From positions 18,008-82,007 of the forward strand of contig JACKIB010000024.1 in assembly GCA_020638695.1 (NCBI GenBank): a DNA stretch of 64,000 nucleotides, in the 5' to 3' direction. The notes below the pieces were generated by a model. It made no database searches, was not told where the DNA came from, and saw only the letters and a program-made list of their open reading frames with translations. Made by a program: the position numbers and the translations under genes. Origin of the DNA: Planctomycetota bacterium. Its GTDB lineage: Bacteria > Planctomycetota > UBA1135 > UBA2386. Positions 36,090 to 42,992 of this stretch are shown here, one piece after another. Position 1 is the stretch's first letter, and each line of letters starts with the position of its first letter.

Positions 36090-36694
36090 CTGGTCCCCTC
36101 CATGTACGGTTCCATCAGGGCCGCCAGCTTCTTGCGGGCGTGGAACAGGCGGGACATGACCGTGCCGATCGGGATCTCCAGCACTTCGGCGATGGCCGCG
36201 TAGTCGAGGTCCTGGAAGTGCCGCAGCAGGATGATCTCGCGGTGCGCAACCGACAGTTCGCCCATGGCGGACCACAGCTGCTGGCACACTTCGGTGTTCT
36301 CCACCTGGGCAGTCGGCTCGGGCAACAGTCCGACCAGCTCCATGCCGAGGTCGTCCTCGTTCCGCGGATGGATCGACACTTGCCGGGCGCGGCGCCGGCC
36401 GTCGAGGAAGTTGAGGCAGCAGTTCCGCAGGATGCGGAAGAACCACGGCGAGAAGCGTTCGCCTTCACGGAATCGATCGAGGTGTTTGTAGACCCTGTAG
36501 AACGCGTCCTGAGCCAGGTCGACCGCGTCGTCGCGGTTCCGCACGTAGCCCATCGCGAAGCCGATGGCGCGTCCCATGTAGAGTTCGACCAGGGTCTGGA
36601 AGTTGCCGTGGTCTCCGTGCTTCGCACCGGCGATCAGGCGGATCTCTTCTGCGACTGCCAACGGCGGCCGGCTACCGGGACGGGCGGGGACCAT
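36086..36694 (-). CDS. ECF RNA polymerase sigma factor
   Basis: 202 residues. Region 2 contains DLAQDAFYRVYKHLDRF and FSPWFFRILRNCCLNFLD; region 4 contains YAAIAEVLEIPIGTVMSRLF. No region 3, as expected for group IV sigma factors. It directs a stress or envelope regulon that cannot be named from sequence. It is cotranscribed with its putative anti-sigma factor and divergent from dapC. Confidence 0.93.
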   Translation of the reverse strand: MVPARPGSRPPLAVAEEIRLIAGAKHGDHGNFQTLVELYMGRAIGFAMGYVRNRDDAVDLAQDAFYRVYKHLDRFREGERFSPWFFRILRNCCLNFLDGRRRARQVSIHPRNEDDLGMELVGLLPEPTAQVENTEVCQQLWSAMGELSVAHREIILLRHFQDLDYAAIAEVLEIPIGTVMSRLFHARKKLAALMEPYMEGTR

Positions 36695-36794
36695 TCAGCG
36701 GGCGTGAAAAAAGGGGTCGCGGCACCATCGTGCCGGACCGTCGGCGGGTGTCGAGAGAGCACCGGGGAGATTCCCTGCGGCGTCTTTGCGTTGT

Positions 36795-36808
36795 GCGACC
36801 CGGGTCGC
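36795..36808. promoter_or_regulatory. 14-bp palindrome before dapC
   Basis: GCGACCCGGGTCGC is a perfect palindrome 12 bp upstream of the dapC start. A weak -35-like TTGCGT (36786) and -10-like ATACCT (36810) flank it with an 18-bp spacer. It could be an operator within the dap promoter; chance in GC-rich DNA is possible. Confidence 0.3.
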
Positions 36809-36820
36809 CATACCTACGGC

Positions 36821-37957
36821 ATGAACGAGGCGCTGCGCCGGCTGGCGACCTATCCGATGGTGCGGCTCGACCAGCTGAAGGACGAGGCCGTGGCCGCGGG
36901 ACGGACCGTCTACGATTTCGGCACCGGCGACCCGAGAGAGCCGACACCGGCGCCGATCCGCGAGGCCTGCCGCGCCGGACTCGCCGAGATCAGCCAGTAC
37001 CCGAAAGTCACCGGCCTGCCGGCGATGCGGGCAGCCGCCGCGGACTACCTCGCCCGCTGTCATGGCGTGGTGGTCGACCCAGACACCGAGCTGCTGCCGA
37101 CCCAGGGCAGCAAGGAGGCGATCTTCCACCTGCCGATGGTCCTGGTCGACCACCCCTCGTCGCGCCAGCTGGTGGTGTACGGCGAGCCGGCCTACCCGGT
37201 GTTCGAGATCGGCGCGCTGTTCGCGCAGGCGACCCCGCACCCGGTTCGCCTCGACCCCACCAACCACTACCTGCTCGATCCCGACGTGCTCGGTGCGGCG
37301 GTGCTCGACCGCACCGCGGTGGTGTTCTTGAACTACCCGCACAACCCCACTGGCCAGCTGATGCCGGTCGAGCTGATGCAACGCTGGGTCGCGGCGCAGC
37401 GCCGCCACGGCTTCGTGCTGGTCTCCGACGAGTGCTACGTCGATCTGTACTTCGACGAGAAGCCGCACAGCATGCTGGAGTTCGGCAAGGAAGGGGTGCT
37501 CGCCGTGCACTCGCTCAGCAAGCGGTCCGGGATGACCGGCTACCGCTCCGGCTTCGTCGCCGGCGACGCCAAGTGGATCGCGCACTACCGGCGGTTTCGC
37601 GCCGGCATGGGCGTGGCGCCGACCGACATGGTACAGGCAGCGGCGACCGTGGCCTGGAGCGACACGGCACACGTCGCCGAGCGCCGTGCGCTGTTCGGCG
37701 CCAAGCGTGCGGTGTTCCTCGAGCTGTTCGCGCAGCGTGGCATGCGCGCGTATCCGGGCAGCGCGACGCTGTTCCTGTGGGTGGAAGTGCCCGAGGGGTT
37801 CACCGATCAGGGGTACTGCGAGCTGCTGCTGCGGCACGGCATCCTGTGCTCACCCGGGTCGTTCTTCGGACCGGGCCAGGAGGGCTTCTTCCGCCTTGCA
37901 TTGGTGCCGAGCCTCGACCACTGTAGGGCCGCGGCGGCGCTCTGGCCGGCCGTCTGA
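36821..37957 (+). CDS. dapC: Succinyldiaminopimelate aminotransferase (class I PLP)
   Basis: 378 residues. The fold-type I aminotransferase marks are clear: GSKEAIFHL, NYPHNPTG, SDECYVDLYFD and the PLP-lysine segment SLSKRSGMTGYRSGF. This pattern, with GDPREPTP at the N-terminus, fits the DapC type. It converts N-succinyl-2-amino-6-ketopimelate to succinyl-LL-DAP with glutamate. The assignment as dapC rather than a generic aminotransferase rests on the adjacent dapD and dapE. The ATG at 36821 begins the conserved domain. Confidence 0.88.
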   Translation: MNEALRRLATYPMVRLDQLKDEAVAAGRTVYDFGTGDPREPTPAPIREACRAGLAEISQYPKVTGLPAMRAAAADYLARCHGVVVDPDTELLPTQGSKEAIFHLPMVLVDHPSSRQLVVYGEPAYPVFEIGALFAQATPHPVRLDPTNHYLLDPDVLGAAVLDRTAVVFLNYPHNPTGQLMPVELMQRWVAAQRRHGFVLVSDECYVDLYFDEKPHSMLEFGKEGVLAVHSLSKRSGMTGYRSGFVAGDAKWIAHYRRFRAGMGVAPTDMVQAAATVAWSDTAHVAERRALFGAKRAVFLELFAQRGMRAYPGSATLFLWVEVPEGFTDQGYCELLLRHGILCSPGSFFGPGQEGFFRLALVPSLDHCRAAAALWPAV

Positions 37958-37969
37958 TCGGACAGCCAC

Positions 37970-38785
37970 ATGCAGCAACTCGAGCAGGACATCGATCGAG
38001 CGTTCACCGACCGCGCGCTGCTGCAGCAGCAACACTACCGCGACGCGGTGCTGGCCGCGGTGGCGATGCTCGACAGCGGCGAGGCACGGGTCGCCGAGCC
38101 ATCGGGCGGCGAGTGGGTGATCCACGGCTGGCTGCAGAAAGCTTGCGTGCTGTACTTCTCGGTCGCCGCGATGGAGGTGATCGACGTGATGCCCTACCAG
38201 TTCCACGACAAGGTGCCACTCAAGCGCGACCTGCAGGCGGCGCGGGTGCGGGTGGTGCCGACCGGAACGGTGCGCTACGGCGCGTTCCTGGAGCCGGGCG
38301 TGGTGGTGATGCCGAGTTTCGTCAACATCGGCGCGCGAGTCGGCAGTGGCACGATGGTCGACACCTGGGCGACCGTCGGTTCCTGCGCGCAGATCGGCGC
38401 GAACGTGCACCTCAGCGGTGGGGTCGGCATCGGCGGGGTGCTGGAGCCGGCCGGCGCGCGGCCGGTGATCGTCGAGGACGGGGCATTCCTCGGTTCGCGT
38501 TCGATCGTGGTGGAAGGTTGCATGGTCGGTGCCCGCGCGGTGCTCGGCGCCAACGTCGTGCTCACTGCCAGTACTCCGATCGTCGATGTGACCGGTGTCG
38601 AGCCAAAAGTGGCCCGCGGCGTCGTGCCGGCGGAGTCGGTGGTGATTCCCGGAACGATGCCGAAGCGGTTCCCGGCCGGTGAATTCCAGGTGCCGTGCGC
38701 CCTGATCATCGGTCGCCGCAAACCTTCGACCGACCTGAAGACGAGCCTGAACGACACACTGCGCGAGTTCGCGGTCAGCGTGTGA
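37970..38785 (+). CDS. dapD: Tetrahydrodipicolinate N-succinyltransferase
   Basis: 271 residues, the standard size. A helical N-domain precedes the hexapeptide left-handed beta-helix (PSFVNIGARVGSGTMVDTWA, then VGSCAQIGANVHLSGGVGIGGVLEP in part, and VIVEDGAFLGSRSIVVEGC in part), as in DapD trimers. It succinylates tetrahydrodipicolinate in the lysine/meso-DAP pathway. It lies 12 bp after dapC and overlaps or abuts dapE. Confidence 0.96.
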   Translation: MQQLEQDIDRAFTDRALLQQQHYRDAVLAAVAMLDSGEARVAEPSGGEWVIHGWLQKACVLYFSVAAMEVIDVMPYQFHDKVPLKRDLQAARVRVVPTGTVRYGAFLEPGVVVMPSFVNIGARVGSGTMVDTWATVGSCAQIGANVHLSGGVGIGGVLEPAGARPVIVEDGAFLGSRSIVVEGCMVGARAVLGANVVLTASTPIVDVTGVEPKVARGVVPAESVVIPGTMPKRFPAGEFQVPCALIIGRRKPSTDLKTSLNDTLREFAVSV

Positions 38786-38790
38786 GCCGC

Positions 38791-39885
38791 ATGACCGACC
38801 TCGAACGAGTGTTGGCGCTGTGCGAGTCGCTGCTGGCGATCCCGAGCGTCACCGGCGAGGAGGCGGCGATCGCCGATTGGTTGGAACGACGGCTGCAACC
38901 CCAGGCACCTGACACGTTGCTGCGCGCGGGCAACAGTCTGTGTGTCGCCCCGCGCGCGTTCGACCAGCGAAAGCCGACCTTGATGCTCGTCGGGCACACC
39001 GACACCGTGCCGCAGCTCGACGACAACCCGGTGCGGCGCGATGGCGATCGGTTGTACGGTCTCGGCGCGTCCGACATGAAGGCGGCCGACGCGGTGCTGC
39101 TCGACGTGATCGAGCAGAGCCGCGTCCGCGAGCCGCGCTTCAACCTGGTGGGGGTGTTGTACGCCCGCGAGGAGGGACCCTACGCCGCCAGCGAGATGCC
39201 GCTGATCCACGCCGCGGCGCGCGAGTGGTTCGAGCGCACCGACCTCGCGGTGTGCATGGAGCCCACCGACAACGCGTTGGAGCTCGGCTGCGTCGGCACC
39301 CTGCACGCCGAAGTGGTGTTCACCGGTCGCCGGGCACACTCGGCCCGGCCGTGGCAGGGCGAGAACGCGATCCACAAGGCTGCCCCGTTCCTCGGCCGGC
39401 TGGCGGCACTGAAGCGCGAGCCGCACGAGTTCCATGGGTTGGTCTTCTACGAGGTGCTGAGCGCCACCATGGTGGACTTCCGCGGCGCCCGCAATGTGGT
39501 TCCCGACCGTTTCCAGGTGAACGTGAACTACCGGTTCGCCCCGGGCAAGGTCGAATCGGAGTTGCGGGCGCGGCTCGATTCCCTGGTCGGCGACGCCGGC
39601 AGCTACACGATCGTCGACCTCTGTCCTGCGGGTCGCGTCTGCGGCGACAACCCGTTGCTCGCTGCGCTGCACCGCGCCGCCGGATCGATGGAGGTGCGCG
39701 CCAAGCAAGCGTGGACGGACGTCGGCCGCCTGTCGCAGATGGGGATCGACGCGATCAACTGGGGGCCCGGCGCGACCGCGCAGGCCCACCAGGCCGGTGA
39801 GTGGGTATCGATCGAGGCCGTCGCGCGGTCGCGCTCGGTGCTCGAGTCTTGGGTGTTCGAGGCGCCGGACGCGCCTCAGGGGTAA
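38791..39885 (+). CDS. dapE: Succinyl-diaminopimelate desuccinylase (M20 family)
   Basis: 364 residues from ATG 38791; a GTG at 38782, overlapping the dapD stop (GTGA), is an equally plausible start. Zinc ligands are visible in GHTDTVP, GASDMKAADAV and YAREEGPYAASE, with the catalytic Glu in the EE pair, and FTGRRAHSARPWQGENAIHKA is the dimerisation/lid segment. It hydrolyses succinyl-LL-DAP to LL-DAP. With dapC and dapD it provides three successive steps, which indicates the succinylase route to meso-DAP and lysine. Confidence 0.93.
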   Translation: MTDLERVLALCESLLAIPSVTGEEAAIADWLERRLQPQAPDTLLRAGNSLCVAPRAFDQRKPTLMLVGHTDTVPQLDDNPVRRDGDRLYGLGASDMKAADAVLLDVIEQSRVREPRFNLVGVLYAREEGPYAASEMPLIHAAAREWFERTDLAVCMEPTDNALELGCVGTLHAEVVFTGRRAHSARPWQGENAIHKAAPFLGRLAALKREPHEFHGLVFYEVLSATMVDFRGARNVVPDRFQVNVNYRFAPGKVESELRARLDSLVGDAGSYTIVDLCPAGRVCGDNPLLAALHRAAGSMEVRAKQAWTDVGRLSQMGIDAINWGPGATAQAHQAGEWVSIEAVARSRSVLESWVFEAPDAPQG

Positions 39886-39892
39886 CGCGGCC

Positions 39893-40600
39893 ATGGCCAT
39901 GCGGAGCAACACGCAACGCTCACTGTTGCTGTCGTTCGTCGGTTCGATCGTGCTGTGCGCGGTGGTGGGGATCGTGTGCCTGCTGACCGGATCATTCGGC
40001 CAGCTGCAGGCCAAGGTCCTGCTCACCACCGGGACCGTGGCGACCGCGTCGATCCTGGGGCTGGCGTCGGCGTCGGTCTGGGAGCGCAGGATCTGGCATC
40101 CGATCGGTCTGCTCGGCTGTACCGTGGTGGCGATTTCGACGGTGCTGGTGATGGGCTTCATCTGGCGGACCTGGAGTCGCATCGACGAGGGTTTCGTCAA
40201 GGCGGTGCTGCTCTCGGTGGTGTGGGCCGTCGCGGTTCCGCACCTGAGCTTGCTCGGCACGGGAAGGCTGCGGCAGGCGTTCGAATGGGTGCGCTGGGTC
40301 ACCGTGGTCGGCGTGGTCGTGCTCGCCGTTCAGCTGAGCACAATCATCCTGTTCGAGCCCCACGGTGACTTGTGGGCGCGCTGGATCGGTGTCTCGGCGA
40401 TCGCGGTCGCCTGTGGTTCCATTGCGGTGCCCATCCTGCATCGCGTGTCGGCGATCCCTCTAGATGGAGCGCACGCGCTCCCGCGGGAGCTCTCCCTGGT
40501 GTGCCCGTCGTGCGGTGCCCAGCAGGTAGTGCCGGTCGGGCGCGCGCGCTGTGCGCAGTGCGGGCTGGGGTTTCGCATCGAACTCGAAGCCGAGCGGTGA
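39893..40600 (+). CDS. Membrane protein with C-terminal zinc ribbon
   Basis: 235 residues. Five or six hydrophobic segments span roughly 10-175. The soluble tail has a rubredoxin-like zinc ribbon CPSCG...CAQCG (residues near 204-226). I do not recognise the family. It follows dapE by 7 bp and may be cotranscribed with the dap genes, but nothing in it suggests a pathway role. Confidence 0.7.
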   Translation: MAMRSNTQRSLLLSFVGSIVLCAVVGIVCLLTGSFGQLQAKVLLTTGTVATASILGLASASVWERRIWHPIGLLGCTVVAISTVLVMGFIWRTWSRIDEGFVKAVLLSVVWAVAVPHLSLLGTGRLRQAFEWVRWVTVVGVVVLAVQLSTIILFEPHGDLWARWIGVSAIAVACGSIAVPILHRVSAIPLDGAHALPRELSLVCPSCGAQQVVPVGRARCAQCGLGFRIELEAER

Positions 40601-40706
40601 GGTGGCGTGGGCTTGGTCGCTGCGGCGAAGCAAGGCGACGTGGTGATCGGGGTCTGTGCTCCTGGGCCTCCCTCGGCCTCAACCTCGAGAACCGCGAGGG
40701 ATCCCC

Positions 40707-41489
40707 TCACGACCCCGTCGGCATCGGCATCGGGCATGGGCAAGTTGCGACCGACGCCGATGCACTTTGCCGGCCCGACGCCACAGCCGGTTCAAGGCCC
40801 GGGCGATGCGGACCAACAACCCTTGCATGCCGCGCGACAAACACGAGCGGTCGGTCGCCTCGACGAGCATGTGCAGGTGGTTGCCCTGCGCATGCAACTG
40901 GACGAGCGAACTCTGCGGGGATTGTGCTCGTCAGCTTCTCGCGCCAGCCGTCGAACCAGCATCCGGAGGTGAACCAGTCGATCTCCTGTGCCAACCGCAC
41001 GCCGTGGCGGCGGGCGTTGGCAGCACGGGCGAGCGCGTGGCGCACTTCGCGGGGCGTGCGGAGGATGTGGTCGTGGTAGCGATCGGCGAACACTTTGCCG
41101 GCCCGACGCCACAGCCGGTTCAAGGCCCGGGCGATGCGGACCAACAACCCTTGCATGCCGCGCGACAAACACGAGCGGTCGGTCGCCTCGACGAGCATGT
41201 GCAGGTGGTTGCCCTGCACGGAGTAGTGCACCAGGCGAAAGCCGTTGTGCTCGCAGCCCTTCGCGAACGCCGCGCGGAGCACCGTGTACACGCCTTGGCT
41301 GCGCAACGAGGGCAGTCCACGCACCAGCCGTGTGGTCACATGAACCGGAAAGCGCGAGGCCAGCCGCGCGACGGCGATGCGAAACCCGGCCTTGTCTCCC
41401 TTCGGCTTGCGCCCCGCGCCTTTGCGCCGACCTCCCCAGTTCAGACGAGGGAACTGCAGTAGGCCCGTGGTGTCCTTCGGTCTCTTCAT
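40707..41489 (-). CDS. REP-associated tyrosine transposase (RAYT), possibly inactive
   Basis: 260 residues from ATG 41489. The family hallmarks are NWGGRRKGAGRKPKG, the HUH motif in VQGNHLHMLVEA, RIARALNRLWRRAGKVFADRYH and DWFTSGCWFDGWR. Y1 transposases of this group nick single-stranded REP palindromes. Relatives I recall have a Tyr-containing LLYVLHN-like segment after the REVR(N/H)AL helix; here it reads ALARAANARRHG, with that Tyr missing, so catalysis is doubtful. The last ~75 codons run out of frame through a second, partial copy of the gene's own sequence (40763-40889) and end in a REP-like palindrome, so the native C-terminus has probably been replaced. REP-like palindromes lie on both sides. 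Confidence 0.82.
   Translation of the reverse strand: MKRPKDTTGLLQFPRLNWGGRRKGAGRKPKGDKAGFRIAVARLASRFPVHVTTRLVRGLPSLRSQGVYTVLRAAFAKGCEHNGFRLVHYSVQGNHLHMLVEATDRSCLSRGMQGLLVRIARALNRLWRRAGKVFADRYHDHILRTPREVRHALARAANARRHGVRLAQEIDWFTSGCWFDGWREKLTSTIPAEFARPVACAGQPPAHARRGDRPLVFVARHARVVGPHRPGLEPAVASGRQSASASVATCPCPMPMPTGS
40721..40763. repeat. REP-like palindrome, downstream side of RAYT
   Basis: GCATCGGCATCGG (40721-40733) pairs with CCGACGCCGATGC (40751-40763) with one mismatch around a 17-base loop containing GGCAAGTTGCGA. The same loop and stem sequences recur in the longer palindrome at 41981-42039. Its right arm abuts the duplicated RAYT fragment exactly. Confidence 0.75.
40763..40889 (-). repeat. 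127-bp direct repeat, copy 1 (RAYT fragment)
   Basis: As I read it, identical to 41091-41217, 328 bp away. Translated in the original frame it gives the HUH region of the transposase (GNHLHMLVEA to LWRRAGKV), but the current transposase frame passes through it shifted. This looks like a recent partial duplication of the gene. Confidence 0.85.
41091..41217 (-). repeat. 127-bp direct repeat, copy 2 (inside RAYT)
   Basis: The in-frame, parental copy encoding the HUH motif and the following helix of the transposase. The absence of differences between copies suggests the duplication is young. Confidence 0.85.
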
Positions 41490-41980
41490 CACGTCACCCG
41501 ATCCTTGCCAGAGCAGACCAATTCACCGATACATGTTTTCACATATAAATCGATGAATGACGACAAGAGGCCGACCCGAGATGACGCAGTCGCTACCGAC
41601 AGACTTCGATTCGGCGAGCGCCCGCGGCTTCGCGCCGACCTCCCCCAGGTAAGCCGTGCTGTCCCTCGACCGCCTCGCGTCGCCCTATCCTTGTTAGAGC
41701 ATAGTTTTGTGGGGCCGAGTCGCGGCAGGTCGAGTCACCAGTCCATCGCGCATAGACCAGCGCATCACGGCATGTGACGACCGACGACGGAACAAGGCCA
41801 CGACCGACCTACGTCCCGAACACGACACATCTCGCCCTGTCTCGCCCGAAGGACTCCGGCTTGTCCCACCGAGCGTCCTCATCATCCAGACTCTGGCCGA
41901 AGCAAACGCCGCTGGCCAGGAGACAACCGCTGTCGCGGGACGCGCAGCGAATCCCGCATACCCCACCCGCTCTCCCGCGG
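41490..41980. other. Spacer upstream of RAYT with AT-rich patch
   Basis: About 490 bp without a credible gene. 41515-41560 is unusually AT-rich for this genome (ACATGTTTTCACATATAAAT) and may be the transposase promoter or foreign DNA brought in with it. The remainder shows base composition closer to the genome but no known feature. Confidence 0.5.
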
Positions 41981-42039
41981 CCCCGTCGCCGTCGGCATCG
42001 GCCCAAGGCAAGTTGCGACCGATGCCGACGGCGACGGGG
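41981..42039. repeat. Long REP-like palindrome, upstream side of RAYT
   Basis: A perfect 21-bp inverted repeat (41981-42001 against 42019-42039; stem core CGTCGCCGTCGGCATCGG) with a 17-base loop containing GGCAAGTTGCGA. Loop and stem recur at 40721-40763. Flanks also match in inverted orientation: CTCGAGGTTGAGG here, CCTCAACCTCGAG beside the other copy. Confidence 0.85.
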
Positions 42040-42205
42040 TCGGAGAGCCCCGTGGCTTCAGAGCTCGAGGTTGAGGGAGCCCAAGAGCCCGAGAGCCCAA
42101 CAGCCCAACGCTCCAACCGCCCGATCCCCGAACGTCCGCCGTAAGCAACTCCTTCCCAGTGCCAAGATCGCCGTCGCGATCCCAACTCCCAACCTCAGAC
42201 GCTCC

Positions 42206-42976
42206 TCACAACTCCGAGTCCACCGCCCGCTCGACACCTCCCCTCCCCTCTTCCTCGCTTCCCCAGTCGAACCCCTGTTCCGCCAGCGCGCGCAGCGCCG
42301 CCTCGTCCCAGCCGCGGTTCGCTGCAGGGCTCGCGGGGCTCGGATGGGGGATGCGACCCAACCCAACCCCGGTCCCACCGAGCACGTGCCGCGCGCGCTG
42401 TTCGGCGAACACACCGACGCCGAGCACACACCCCGGCTTCAGCGCGCGCACCACCGCACCGAGAAGCTCGTCGCACACCGCGAACAGCGCGGTGCGCTCA
42501 GCGGCCGGCAGCTTGTCCGGAGTCAGGTTGCGCCCGCCCTCGTCCATGAACACCAGTGGGCAGTAGTTGTGCACGAAGCCCTGCGCGAAGAAGCGCTCCG
42601 GCGCACCGAAGCAGCGCTGCACCAGACCCCAGAGGCGCTTTCCGCTGACCTCGCTGCGCGAGCACCCGAAGCCGTGGATCGGGCGCTTGGGGTGCACCGC
42701 TCGGGGTGCGCCGACCGGCTCCTCGATCCCCAGGAAGTCGCGCACGGCCGCGACCTCGCCGAACGGCACCCCGGTCTGTGCCATGCCGAACGGCCCGGGG
42801 TTCATCCCGAGCAGCAGGAACTGCTTGGTGCCACCGCCGAACCGCTCCAAGTAGCGGGCGTGTGGCCGCCACGCGTAGTCCAGTGGGTTGTAGACGAACG
42901 CCACCGGCGGGGCGAACGTCAGCTCGGCCACGGCGCGAGCGGCGCGCTGGGTGGCGCGGGTCAGCGGTGAGGGCAT
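42206..42976 (-). CDS. smug1: SMUG1-type uracil-DNA glycosylase
   Basis: 256 residues. GMNPGPFGMAQTGVPFGEV (57-75) is the diagnostic SMUG1 (family 3) motif I, with the asparagine that activates water; the second catalytic motif is HPSP, near 210, followed by PAANRGW. The enzyme excises uracil and oxidised pyrimidines in base-excision repair. SMUG1 is mainly animal but occurs in scattered bacteria, Planctomycetota among them. The ~35-residue acidic tail after the catalytic core is extra. It lies 16 bp upstream of, and in line with, nothing related; the neighbouring CAP gene is upstream in the same orientation. Confidence 0.93.
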   Translation of the reverse strand: MPSPLTRATQRAARAVAELTFAPPVAFVYNPLDYAWRPHARYLERFGGGTKQFLLLGMNPGPFGMAQTGVPFGEVAAVRDFLGIEEPVGAPRAVHPKRPIHGFGCSRSEVSGKRLWGLVQRCFGAPERFFAQGFVHNYCPLVFMDEGGRNLTPDKLPAAERTALFAVCDELLGAVVRALKPGCVLGVGVFAEQRARHVLGGTGVGLGRIPHPSPASPAANRGWDEAALRALAEQGFDWGSEEEGRGGVERAVDSEL

Positions 42977-42992
42977 CGGGACGGCGGGAAGC

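Noticed and set aside
41707..42144. 145-codon frame upstream of RAYT
   Set aside because: It reads straight through the REP palindrome, is low-complexity Pro/Ser/Ala/Arg-rich and has no start signal.
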